A stretch of DNA of 17,980 nt from an uncultured Corynebacterium sp. (GCF_946222985.1 NZ_CAMIFY010000053.1:1-17980); one strand, 5' to 3'; numbered from the stretch's first letter, positions 1 through 7,329 are shown. Translations and numbers: made by a program. The notes: a model not told the origin generated them from the letters alone.

Positions 1-359
1 GTCAGGGAGTTCTTGAAGATCTGCTCGAAGCCCAGGAACTTGATGATGCCCAGGTTGACGCTCGGGTGGAAGCGCAGGCCGCCCTTGTAGGGGCCGAGCA
101 CCGAGTTGAACTGAACGCGGAAACCGCGGTTGACCTGGACCTGACCCTGGTCATCGACCCACGGCACGCGGAAGATGATCTGACGCTCCGGCTCGCACAG
201 ACGCTGGACCAGTCCCTTTTCCCCGTACTCGGGGTCCTTGGCCAGGACGATCTTCAGGGAGTCCAGAACCTCGGAGACGGCCTGGTGGAACTCGGGCTCA
301 CCCGCGTTCCGACGCAGCACGAGCTGATAAAAATCGGAGACTCGATCGTCGACGTTCAA
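1..359 (-). CDS. gdhA: NADP-type glutamate dehydrogenase, N-terminal part (cut by window edge)
   Basis: This is the first 119 codons of glutamate dehydrogenase, which aminates 2-oxoglutarate to glutamate using NAD(P)H and so assimilates ammonium in the cytoplasm. The reverse-strand translation begins (M)NVDDRVSDFYQLVLRRNAGE and contains LCEPERQIIFRVPWVDD, VNRGFRVQFNSVLGPYKGGL and RFHPSVNLGIIKFLGFEQIF. These are hallmark blocks of the hexameric bacterial Gdh family and agree closely with corynebacterial Gdh as I remember it. The start is TTG at 359-357. An in-frame TAG lies immediately upstream, so no longer start is possible, and AAAGGTG sits 6 nt upstream as ribosome binding site. The active-site Lys in the GGL..RFHP region is present. 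The rest of the gene lies outside the window. The family assignment is near certain; the TTG start is strongly supported. Confidence 0.96.
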   Translation of the reverse strand, partial: MNVDDRVSDFYQLVLRRNAGEPEFHQAVSEVLDSLKIVLAKDPEYGEKGLVQRLCEPERQIIFRVPWVDDQGQVQVNRGFRVQFNSVLGPYKGGLRFHPSVNLGIIKFLGFEQIFKNSL

Positions 360-842
360 CTAATCACCTTTCTTCGCGCCCGTCCGGAGCACCTGGTCAT
401 CGTCGTTTCGGGCCGAGGGCCGCGTCCGCCGAATCACCCGGACCGACGCGTGCGTCGACCGAACGGGGAGATGGGTTTTACCAAAGGACATTGTTTCATG
501 ATCACCGCCGACACGGAAACGCTCCGGAAAGGCTTCACCGGCAGAGCCCCCAACCGCCACCCCCATTGAAATGGCGGGGAAATGACCGCGAAACACGCGC
601 GAAACATCGGTCCGGGCGCGCCATTCGAGGTTCCGGCCGCCCCAGGGTCGGAGCATGCGCGTCGGCGCAGTTGCGTGGCCCGGCACACGATTTTTACGTG
701 CGTGAGGCATCTTTGTTTCGGCTTCTTTACGACTGCTTTGCGACGTCCCCGTGATTCATCTCACTCGCCGATCACGCCAAACGGGCGCGGGAAATCGCTC
801 GGCACCACCCGGGCGGCGCCACGCAGGCGGCACCACTCGCGA
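360..842. other. Non-coding region between gdhA and the small unknown gene
   Basis: I see no convincing gene in these 483 bp. The open frames here lack family resemblance and ribosome binding sites. Two AT-richer islands stand out against the GC-rich background: about 473-500 (TTTTACCAAAGGACATTGTTTC on the plus strand) and about 690-770. The first lies 115-140 bp upstream of the gdhA start and is the most likely place for its promoter, giving a long 5' leader, but I could not pick a convincing -35/-10 pair. A 9-bp direct repeat CGGCACCAC occurs at 800-808 and 828-836, just after the stop of the minus-strand gene that ends at 843. No tRNA or clear U-tract terminator was found. Confidence 0.5.
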
Positions 843-1229
843 TCACGCCGGGCGCACCGCCACCGTCCACGGGTAGCGGGCGATTTCTTCGAGCATGTCG
901 TCGAACTCGCGGAGCACCGGATCGTCGGGAAGCTTCGCCGCGGGCGTCAACAGCCGGGACAGGTCCATGGCCAGGGCGTTGAGCGATCCGTCGACGCCTT
1001 CCAGCTCCAGGGAGTAGCGGCGCATGACGCGGTCGCCGACGGGCTCGTCGGGGTGTTCGCGGGTCCACTGCTCGAGCAGCTGCTCGTCGAGGGGCGCCTC
1101 GGTGACGACGACGTCGGAACCGGAGATCTTCCCCTGCTCCTCGAGGTGGGCGAGGCGAATGGAAAACGCGCGACCGAGGTCGTCGACGTCGGAGGCGGGC
1201 ACGAGACATTCGAATACGATGGCGGGCAT
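843..1229 (-). CDS. Hypothetical protein, 128 aa
   Basis: I do not recognise this protein. It starts MPAIVFECLVPASDVDDLGR and ends RYPWTVAVRPA. It is acidic, with no membrane segment, signal peptide or obvious metal-binding motif, so it is probably a small soluble cytoplasmic protein with mixed alpha/beta content. The ATG at 1229-1227 is chosen because the family-like N-terminus begins with a short hydrophobic strand (AIVFECLV). A TAGCCT -10-like hexamer (1242-1237) also ends 8 nt upstream of the ATG, suggesting a leaderless message. It is divergent from the glycerate kinase gene, with only 69 bp between the two starts. Proline and charge distribution look like a real protein, and codon third positions are GC-rich. 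Function unknown. Confidence 0.72.
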   Translation of the reverse strand: MPAIVFECLVPASDVDDLGRAFSIRLAHLEEQGKISGSDVVVTEAPLDEQLLEQWTREHPDEPVGDRVMRRYSLELEGVDGSLNALAMDLSRLLTPAAKLPDDPVLREFDDMLEEIARYPWTVAVRPA

Positions 1230-1236
1230 GGGAGTA

Positions 1237-1242
1237 AGGCTA
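1237..1242 (-). promoter_or_regulatory. Candidate leaderless -10 box for the 128-aa gene
   Basis: The minus strand reads TAGCCT followed by TACTCCC and then the ATG. A TAnnnT hexamer 7 nt before the start codon would place transcription initiation on or next to the A of ATG, the usual geometry of leaderless genes in corynebacteria and mycobacteria. No Shine-Dalgarno at normal spacing was seen; a GAGGG lies about 13 nt upstream. The overlapping plus-strand hexamer TACCCT (1241-1246) could serve the divergent glycerate kinase gene. Confidence 0.4.
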
Positions 1243-1298
1243 CCCTCACTCGGTTTGCGCCCGCCACCCCTCGGCCGCGGACCGGGCACCATGGATCC

Positions 1299-2450
1299 AT
1301 GGACGTCACTTCCCGGAAATCCATGAGCTCGGGGCGCGACGGAGATCGCGCCCGCACGGTCATCTGCTGCCCGGACAGCTTCAAGGGCAGCGCCGGCGCC
1401 CGCGAGGCCGCCGAAGCCATGGCCGCCGGCGTGCGCGACGCCGGAGCCGAGGCGATCGTCGTGCCCATGGCCGACGGCGGCGAAGGCACGGCGGAGTTGC
1501 TTGCGGCCGCGCTGGGCGGGGCGCGGCGGCAACCCGTCGCCCACGACGTGCGCACCGTCGACGCGCTCGGGCGCCCGACCATCGCCCTGTGGTGGGAGCC
1601 GGAACCGGGCCACGCGGTGCTCGACCTGGCGTCGGCGTCGGGGCTTCCGGCGGTGGCCGACGCACCGGACGCCCTCGGCGCGTCGACCTTCGGCACCGGC
1701 GAGGTGATCCTCGACGGCCTCGCCCACGGGGCGGAGAAGATCACGATGTGCCTGGGCGGCTCGGCGACGACCGACGGCGGCGCGGGACTGCTCGCCGCGC
1801 TCGGCGCTTCCATCATCGACGCCGAGGGCCGGGGGTTGCCGCCGGGTGGCGGGGCCCTGGCGCGCGCCGCCCGACTCGACGTCTCCGGCGTCGACGAGCG
1901 GGCCCGGCGCGCCCGATGGACCCTGGTTCTCGACGTCACGACTCCCCCGCGTGACGCCCCGTCCGTCTTCGGACCCCAGAAGGGCGCCTCCCCGACCGAC
2001 GTCCGCACCCTCACCGACGCCTTGATCAACTGGTGCGGGATCTGCGGCGTCTCCCCCGACGAACCCGGCCACGGCGCGGCGGGCGCGACGCCGGTCGGCA
2101 TCGCGGCGCTGGCGGAGACATCCCTCGCCGTAGAGCCCGGCGCGGAACTGCTCGCCCGCGCCACGGGGCTCGACGAAGCGTTGGCCTCCGGCCGCGCCGA
2201 TCTGGTCCTCACCGGCGAAGGTTCGATCGACGCGCAGAGCCACGTCGGCAAAGTCGTCGGTTGGGTCGTCTCCCGAGCGGCGGAGACCGACCCGCCGACC
2301 CCGGTGCATCTCATCGGCGGCCGCGTCGACGTCGACGCCGACGTCGTCAAGCAAGCGGCGGGGACGACCGCACTGCCGGGGCCGATGGAGACCACCCTCG
2401 ATCAACTGCGGGCGGCCGCGCGGGCGGCGACGCTCGAGGCGGGGTCGTAA
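1299..2450 (+). CDS. glxK: Glycerate kinase (GlxK/GarK type)
   Basis: This enzyme phosphorylates D-glycerate with ATP, feeding it into lower glycolysis (2- or 3-phosphoglycerate; bacterial members of this family usually give the 2-phosphate). The 383-residue product has the family blocks in order: CCPDSFKGS near residue 28, MADGGEGTAELL near 63, LDLASASGLP, the glycine-rich LGGSATTDGGAGLLAALGA, FGPQKGASP and LTGEGSIDAQSHVGKV. Length fits the family (about 370-385). Start ATG 1299 is preferred; an in-frame ATG at 1323 is an alternative that would remove a poorly conserved, charged N-terminal stretch. The stop at 2448-2450 lies only 9 bp before the next gene, so the two are probably one transcript. 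The GEGSIDAQS block differs slightly from the more usual GEGRLDxQT, which does not affect the family call. Confidence 0.93.
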   Translation: MDVTSRKSMSSGRDGDRARTVICCPDSFKGSAGAREAAEAMAAGVRDAGAEAIVVPMADGGEGTAELLAAALGGARRQPVAHDVRTVDALGRPTIALWWEPEPGHAVLDLASASGLPAVADAPDALGASTFGTGEVILDGLAHGAEKITMCLGGSATTDGGAGLLAALGASIIDAEGRGLPPGGGALARAARLDVSGVDERARRARWTLVLDVTTPPRDAPSVFGPQKGASPTDVRTLTDALINWCGICGVSPDEPGHGAAGATPVGIAALAETSLAVEPGAELLARATGLDEALASGRADLVLTGEGSIDAQSHVGKVVGWVVSRAAETDPPTPVHLIGGRVDVDADVVKQAAGTTALPGPMETTLDQLRAAARAATLEAGS

Positions 2451-2459
2451 CCTGAAGTC

Positions 2460-3809
2460 ATGCAGGACACAGCGACGCCCTTGGTCACGTTGGCGGACGG
2501 CACCGTCAAACAGCTCAACCCCTTCTCCGGCACCCAGGTGTGGACGGTCCCGGGGCGCGGCAACCGGCCGTTGGGCATCTCCCGGCCCGATCCCTCGCCG
2601 CTGACGGAGGCCGACTTCACCTCCCGCGACGCCTTCGGTTCCGCGGACCCGCTGCAGACGCCGCCGGAGAAGGCCCGCGTCGTGCGCGACGAGTCCTCCC
2701 CGACCGGCTTCCGCACCCTGCACGGGGTCCTGCCGGGCCAGGTCCACGACACCGTGGCGGAGTTCCGTCGGGTACCGAACCTGTTCGAGATCGTCAGCTA
2801 CGACTACTGGCGGGCGAACTACGGGTTCGTCCCCGACGACGACACCCGGCGGCGCATGGCCGACTACCTCGCCGACGACGCCGGCCGCGAGCACGTCGCC
2901 GCGATCGTCCGCACCCGCCTCAAGGCCGGGGGCATGGCCCCGGACAAGGTCGACGCCCTCGGCGTCGGAGAACTGCTCGAGCACGCGCCGGGGTACTTCG
3001 CCGGCGGCCACGACGTCATCGTCGCGCGCCGCCACTTCGTCGACGGGGCGACCCACGACGATCAGCTGGCGTCGTCGGGGACGCTGACCGTCGACGAGCA
3101 CCGGGCGTTCATCGGCTTCACCGTCGAATCGATGGCCGACCTGTACCGCCGCAACCGGTACGTGCGCTACGTCGCGGCGTTCCAGAACTGGCTCAAGCCC
3201 GCCGGCGCCAGCTTCGACCACCTGCACAAGCAGCTCGTGGCCATCGACGAGCGCGGCGAACAGCTCGAGCAGGAGATCCGCCGCCTGCGGGACAACCCCA
3301 ACATGTACAACGAGTACGCGGTCGACCTCGCGGCGCGGCACAACCTCGTCATCGCCGAAAACGAGCACGCCGTCGCCTTCGCCGGCTTCGGCCACCGGTA
3401 CCCGACGCTGGAGATCCACTCGAAGTCACCGACGTGCGAGCCGTGGCGCCAGAGCCCGGAGGAAGTCGCCGCGATGAGCGACCTCATCCACGCCTGCCAC
3501 GCCGCGGCCGGTCCCGAAATCCCGTGCAACGAGGAATGGCACCACCGCCCCATCGACCTCGACGTGCGCATGCCGTGGCGGGTGATGATCAAGTGGCGCG
3601 TGTCCAACCTCGCCGGGTTCGAGGGCGGCACGAAGATCTACCTCAACACGATTTCACCGCAGGCCCTGCGCGATCGGGTGGTCCCCCGGCTTTATCTGCT
3701 TCGCGACGAACGGCGCATCGCCGCCGACATCCGCATCGCCGTCGAATGCGAATGCCGCCCCAATTCCCTGCGCTACAACCCGCAGGTGTCGAAGGAACCG
3801 CGGCTGTAA
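2460..3809 (+). CDS. GalT/HIT-fold protein, DUF4921-like
   Basis: A 449-residue cytoplasmic protein related in layout to galactose-1-phosphate uridylyltransferase. It has a VPNLFEIVSYDYW block near 105-117, GGHDVIVARRHF at 182-192, then WLKPAGASFDHLHKQLVAID around 244-263. In GalT the equivalent of HLHK (254-257) is the HPH nucleotidyl-His motif; here the order is His-Leu-His, as in HIT enzymes. A second half (LVIAENEHAVAFAGF, LEIHSKSP, NEEWHHRP) resembles the GalT C-terminal domain. I recall similar corynebacterial proteins annotated as DUF4921. Substrate is unknown; nucleotide-sugar or nucleotide-phosphate transfer or hydrolysis is an inference. The ATG at 2460 lies 9 bp after the glycerate kinase stop with little room for a ribosome site, implying coupling to that gene. 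Confidence 0.8.
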   Translation: MQDTATPLVTLADGTVKQLNPFSGTQVWTVPGRGNRPLGISRPDPSPLTEADFTSRDAFGSADPLQTPPEKARVVRDESSPTGFRTLHGVLPGQVHDTVAEFRRVPNLFEIVSYDYWRANYGFVPDDDTRRRMADYLADDAGREHVAAIVRTRLKAGGMAPDKVDALGVGELLEHAPGYFAGGHDVIVARRHFVDGATHDDQLASSGTLTVDEHRAFIGFTVESMADLYRRNRYVRYVAAFQNWLKPAGASFDHLHKQLVAIDERGEQLEQEIRRLRDNPNMYNEYAVDLAARHNLVIAENEHAVAFAGFGHRYPTLEIHSKSPTCEPWRQSPEEVAAMSDLIHACHAAAGPEIPCNEEWHHRPIDLDVRMPWRVMIKWRVSNLAGFEGGTKIYLNTISPQALRDRVVPRLYLLRDERRIAADIRIAVECECRPNSLRYNPQVSKEPRL

Positions 3810-3830
3810 CGCCGAGGACGCAATTATGTC

Positions 3831-3855
3831 GTAACACGGACGTAATCTCCGTCCG
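3831..3855 (+). promoter_or_regulatory. Possible GlnR-like site and hairpin upstream of ureA
   Basis: GTAAC (3831-3835), six bases, then GTAAT (3842-3846) has the GTnAC-n6-GnAA(C/T) form of GlnR half-site pairs known from Streptomyces and mycobacterial nitrogen genes. A third GTAAT follows at 3856. Overlapping it is a perfect 6-bp inverted repeat, CGGACG (3837-3842) and CGTCCG (3850-3855), with a 7-nt loop. TAATCT (3843-3848) within the loop fits a TAnnnT -10 box, but no good -35 is visible. No AmtR-type box was recognised. The gap between the GalT-like gene and ureA is only 61 bp, so this is where a urease promoter and its control sites would have to be. Confidence 0.35.
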
Positions 3856-3870
3856 GTAATCCTGGGGGTC

Positions 3871-4242
3871 ATGGAGTTGACCCCGAGGGAAATCGACAAG
3901 CTGATGGTGTTCACGGCGGCGCAAGTGGCGCGCCGCCGGTGGGAGCGCGGCGTGACGCTGAACAAGCCGGAGGCGGTGGCCATGATCACCGACGCCGTGG
4001 TGGAAGCCGCGCGCGACGGCGTTTCCGTGGCCCGCGCCGCCGAAATCGGGACGCTGGTGCTGTCGGAGGACGACGTCATGACCGGCATCCGGGCGTCGCT
4101 GCCGTTGATCCAGGTCGAAGCGACGTTCCCCGACGGCACGAAGCTGGTCTCGGTCCACGACCCGATCGGCGGCCCCGCGGACCCGGCCGCGGCGGACCCG
4201 ACGAAGTCGGCCGCGGACAAGTCCCCGGAGACGGCGGAGTGA
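3871..4242 (+). CDS. ureA: Urease gamma subunit
   Basis: The gamma subunit of urease, the nickel enzyme that hydrolyses urea to ammonia and carbamate. The sequence begins MELTPREIDKLMVFTAAQVA and contains RRRWERGVTLNKPEAVAMIT, VLSEDDVMTGI and IQVEATFPDGTKLVSVHDPI, the classic gamma-subunit blocks. At 123 residues it is about 20 longer than the usual 100; the extra Ala/Asp/Lys-rich tail (from about residue 103) looks unstructured. Start ATG 3871 follows a GGGGG ribosome-site-like run 4 nt upstream. Its stop TGA overlaps the GTG of the next gene (GTGA, 4239-4242), so translation is coupled to the chelatase-like protein and not to a beta subunit as in a normal ureABC order. Confidence 0.96.
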   Translation: MELTPREIDKLMVFTAAQVARRRWERGVTLNKPEAVAMITDAVVEAARDGVSVARAAEIGTLVLSEDDVMTGIRASLPLIQVEATFPDGTKLVSVHDPIGGPADPAAADPTKSAADKSPETAE

Positions 4243-5186
4243 GCGGGGCGCACGCGAGCGAAACGCCGCGGATCATCCTGCTCGCCGGCCCCGAGGTCGT
4301 CGACGTCGATCGGTGGCGCGAGGAACTGCCCGCCCTGCTGCCGGGCCACGACGCGGTGATGGCGGACTCCGCCGCCGGCGCCGCCGACGCAGTGAAGAAC
4401 TCCGCGGCCGACTGCCCGGCGCGGCCGCACGTCGTCGTGCCGTTGACCACCGGGCGCCACCCCACCACCATCGCCGACGCGGCCCGCGCTCTGCGGTGGG
4501 TGCGCGACCGTGCCGGCGCCCGCGTGTGCCTGTCGGCGGCCCCCGGTGACGCGACGCGGACGGTGTCGGCGTTGCGGGCCAACATCGGGCGGCACGTCCC
4601 CGAGGGGGCGTGGGCGCTGGTGGTCTCCACGCCACTCGACGCCTTCGCCGACGCGGAACTGTTCCGCCTGGCCCGGTTGGCGGCGACCCACAAGTCGGCG
4701 CCGGTGGAAGTGGCGTTCGACGACCGCGACGGCGCCTTCCCCACCATCGCCCAGGGCATCGACCGCTGCCGGGCGCTCGACGCGGGCACGGCCGATGCCG
4801 AGGTGCGCGTCCTGCGCGCCGATCTGACGCTGGCGCCCGCCGACGGTGAAATCCCCTTGTGGTCCCGGCCGGTGCTGTCGACGCTGCTGGGCCTCGTCGC
4901 CGACGCCGCAATGGACGCCCTGCGCGCCGGCGACGACGGCATCGACCCCGCCCTCGACGCCGACCACGGATACGGGTACGCGCACAGCCACGGCGACGAA
5001 GAGCACGAGCACGGGCACTCGCATGCGCATTCCCATTCACACGCGCACGCGCACTCCCATACTCACGGCCACGGTCATGCGCACTCCCACGGCCACTCGC
5101 ACGTGCACGACCATGCCCACGACCACACGCACACGCACGCACACTCGCACTCGCACGACCACGGAAAGGACCACCACCATGGCTGA
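4239..5186 (+). CDS. Chelatase-like protein with His-rich tail, putative nickel chaperone
   Basis: A 315-residue protein placed between ureA and the urease beta/alpha gene. Residues 10-239 look like a two-domain CbiX/SirB sirohydrochlorin chelatase: RIILLAGPEVVDVDRW (11-26), HVVVPLTTGRHPTTIADAAR (64-83), then a second unit ALVVSTPLDAFADAELFRLA (126-145) and VEVAFDDRDGAFPTIAQGID (156-175). The GRH at 72-74 keeps the C-side metal His of each chelatase unit, but the N-side HGS motif reads GPE (17-19), so normal catalysis is doubtful. Residues 240-315 carry 33 His in 76 residues, mostly (S/A/T/G/D)-H dipeptides, as in nickel-storing UreE, HypB or SlyD tails. Start GTG 4239 overlaps ureA; the stop overlaps the ureBC start by 8 bp. 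No ureE is present, so a nickel store or delivery role is the best inference. The chelatase fold is a remote match from memory, moderately sure. Confidence 0.8.
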   Translation: MSGAHASETPRIILLAGPEVVDVDRWREELPALLPGHDAVMADSAAGAADAVKNSAADCPARPHVVVPLTTGRHPTTIADAARALRWVRDRAGARVCLSAAPGDATRTVSALRANIGRHVPEGAWALVVSTPLDAFADAELFRLARLAATHKSAPVEVAFDDRDGAFPTIAQGIDRCRALDAGTADAEVRVLRADLTLAPADGEIPLWSRPVLSTLLGLVADAAMDALRAGDDGIDPALDADHGYGYAHSHGDEEHEHGHSHAHSHSHAHAHSHTHGHGHAHSHGHSHVHDHAHDHTHTHAHSHSHDHGKDHHHG

Positions 5187-7329
5187 CGCCATCGCCTACC
5201 GCACGTCCGACGGGCCGGCCATCGAGCTCTATCCGGGACGCCGCGTCATCGAGCTGCGCGTCACCAACGCCGGCGACCGCGCCGTCCAGGTCGGCAGCCA
5301 CCACCACTTCTTCGAATCCAACCCGAACCTGGAATTCGACCGCGACGCCGCCTGGGGAATGCACCTGGCGCTGCCCGCCGGCCTGGCCGTGCGCTTCGAA
5401 CCCGGCATGACGCGGACGGTGGAACTCGTCGACTTCGGCGGCAACCGGATCCTGCATGGTTTCCACGGTCTCGTCGGAGGATCCCTCGATGACCCGGAGG
5501 TGCGGGAACGTGCCAGGCGGGTGGCCGTCGACAAGCGATTCCGGGGCATCACCGACGGCCCCCTGTCGGAAAGCACCTCCCCCGACGACGCGCCCGCCGA
5601 CCGCCCCACCGTGAGCCGGGCCGAATACGCCTCGATCTTCGGCCCCACCGTCGGCGACCGGGTGCCGCTGGCCGACACGTGCCTGGAAATCGAAATCGAA
5701 CGCGACCACAACGCCGCCGCCTACGGCGACGAATCGGTCTACGGCGGCGGCAAGGCCATCCGCGACGGCATGGCCCAGGACCCGTCGGCCCTGCATTCCG
5801 ACGGGGTGCTCGACACCGTCATCACCGGCACGATCGTCGTCGACGCCGTCGCCGGCGTGATCAAGTGCGACGTCGGCATCCGCGACGGGCGCATCGTCGG
5901 ACTCGGCAAGGCCGGCAACCCAAACGCCCAGGACGGCGTCGACCCGAACCTCGTCATCGGGGCGTCGACGGAGGTCATCTCCGGCGAGCACCGCATCCTC
6001 ACCGCCGGCGGCGTGGACACCCACATCCACTACATCACCCCGCAGCAATGCGAAGAGAGCCTGTCCAACGGCATCACCACCTTCTTCGGCGGCGGCACCG
6101 GCATGGCCGACGGCACCCGCGGCACGACCTGCACCCCCGGGCCCGCGCACATCGAATCGATGCTGCGCGCCGCCGACGGGCTGCCCGTGTCCACCGGATT
6201 CCTGGGCAAGGGCTCCGGCTCCGTCCACAAACCGCTGGCCGAGCAGGTCCGCGCGGGCGCCGCGGGCCTGAAGATCCACGAGGACTGGGGCGCCACGCCG
6301 GCGACGATCCGCACGGCCCTCGACGTCGTCGACGACTTCGACGTCCAGCTGGCCATCCACACCGACACCCTCAACGAAAGCGGCTTCTTCGAGGACACCG
6401 CCGAGGCCATCGGAGACCGGACGATCCACACCTTCCACTCCGAGGGCGCCGGCGGCGGCCACGCCCCCGACATCCTCCGCGTCTCCGGCATGCCGTCGGT
6501 GCTGCCGGCGTCGACGAACCCGACGCTGCCGTACACGGTCAACTCCGTCGAGGAGCTGCTCGACATGGTGATGGTCTGCCACCACCTGTCGCACTCGATC
6601 CCCGAGGACGTCGCCTTCGCCGATTCCCGCGTGCGGGTGGAGACCATCGCCGCGGAAACCGTCCTGCACGACATGGGCGTGCTGTCGATCTTCTCCTCCG
6701 ACTCGCAGGCGATGGGGCGCGTCGGCGAAAGCTGGGTGCGGGCCTTCCAGACGGCGCACCACTGCAAGGACAAGCTGGGCCGCCCGGGCGATCTCGCCGA
6801 GGGGCCGGCGGACAACGAGCGCGTCCTGCGGTACGTGGCCAAGATGACCATCAACCCGGCGCTGGCGGCGGGCATCGCCGACCACGTCGGGTCCATCGAA
6901 CCGGGCAAGATCGCCGACCTGGTGCTGTGGCCCATCGACTCCTTCGGCGCCAAGCCGCAGTTGGTGCTGCGCATGGGGCAGATCTGCTGGGCGGCGGTCG
7001 GCGACCCGAACGCGTCGCTGCCCACGCCGCAGCCGGTGTACTACCGCCCGCAGTTCGCCAACTTCGGCGCGGCGCTGGCGGCGACCCGCGTGACGTGGAT
7101 GTCGCAGGCCGCCATCGACGCCGGGGTGCCGGAGCGCCTCGGCCTGCAGTCGACGGTGCTGCCGGTGCGCGGGTGCCGCGACATCGGCAAGCGCGACATG
7201 ATCCGCAACAACGCCCTGCCGGACATCGCCGTCGACCCGGAGACCTACGTGGTCACCGTCGACGGCGCCCCGGTGACCATCGAGCCCGCCGAGACGCTGC
7301 CGCTGGCGCAACGGCACTACCTGTTCTGA
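5179..7329 (+). CDS. ureBC: Urease beta-alpha fusion subunit
   Basis: One 716-residue polypeptide joins the beta and catalytic alpha subunits. Residues 1-105 are UreB: VTNAGDRAVQVGSHHHFFES (28-47), FDRDAAWGMHL, VRFEPGMTRTVELVDFGG. A linker of about 35 residues (107-142, ending in an Asp/Pro/Ser-rich part) leads to UreC, which starts TVSRAEYASIFGPTVGDRV. Every active-site residue is present: His282 and His284 (VDTHIH), the carbamylated Lys365 (LKIHEDWG), His394 (AIHTDTLNE), His420 (FHSEGAGGGHAPD), flap Cys467-His468 (VCHHLS) and Asp508 (SSDSQAMGR). Start ATG 5179 lies inside the end of the His-rich gene, so it is translationally coupled. No stop codon separates the two parts. Gamma-beta fusions (Helicobacter) and three-part plant fusions are known; a beta-alpha fusion with separate gamma is uncommon to my knowledge. 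Confidence 0.95.
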   Translation: MADAIAYRTSDGPAIELYPGRRVIELRVTNAGDRAVQVGSHHHFFESNPNLEFDRDAAWGMHLALPAGLAVRFEPGMTRTVELVDFGGNRILHGFHGLVGGSLDDPEVRERARRVAVDKRFRGITDGPLSESTSPDDAPADRPTVSRAEYASIFGPTVGDRVPLADTCLEIEIERDHNAAAYGDESVYGGGKAIRDGMAQDPSALHSDGVLDTVITGTIVVDAVAGVIKCDVGIRDGRIVGLGKAGNPNAQDGVDPNLVIGASTEVISGEHRILTAGGVDTHIHYITPQQCEESLSNGITTFFGGGTGMADGTRGTTCTPGPAHIESMLRAADGLPVSTGFLGKGSGSVHKPLAEQVRAGAAGLKIHEDWGATPATIRTALDVVDDFDVQLAIHTDTLNESGFFEDTAEAIGDRTIHTFHSEGAGGGHAPDILRVSGMPSVLPASTNPTLPYTVNSVEELLDMVMVCHHLSHSIPEDVAFADSRVRVETIAAETVLHDMGVLSIFSSDSQAMGRVGESWVRAFQTAHHCKDKLGRPGDLAEGPADNERVLRYVAKMTINPALAAGIADHVGSIEPGKIADLVLWPIDSFGAKPQLVLRMGQICWAAVGDPNASLPTPQPVYYRPQFANFGAALAATRVTWMSQAAIDAGVPERLGLQSTVLPVRGCRDIGKRDMIRNNALPDIAVDPETYVVTVDGAPVTIEPAETLPLAQRHYLF

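Noticed and set aside
590..770. Possible tRNA or small RNA in the gap upstream of gdhA
   Set aside because: No cloverleaf arms, T-loop GTTCRA pairing or terminator could be drawn.
843..3419. 858-codon minus-strand frame
   Set aside because: Only its last 128 codons (1229-843) look like a protein; the rest is antisense to glycerate kinase and the GalT-like gene.
4960..5183. The CAC/CAT-rich stretch as a possible CRISPR or tandem DNA repeat
   Set aside because: It is a coding His-rich tail with irregular dipeptides; there are no regular repeats with spacers.
4273..7317. 1014-codon open frame on the minus strand across the urease genes
   Set aside because: It is the antisense shadow of ureBC and the His-rich gene; composition is Arg/Val/Gly-biased with no family motif, as expected in GC-rich DNA.
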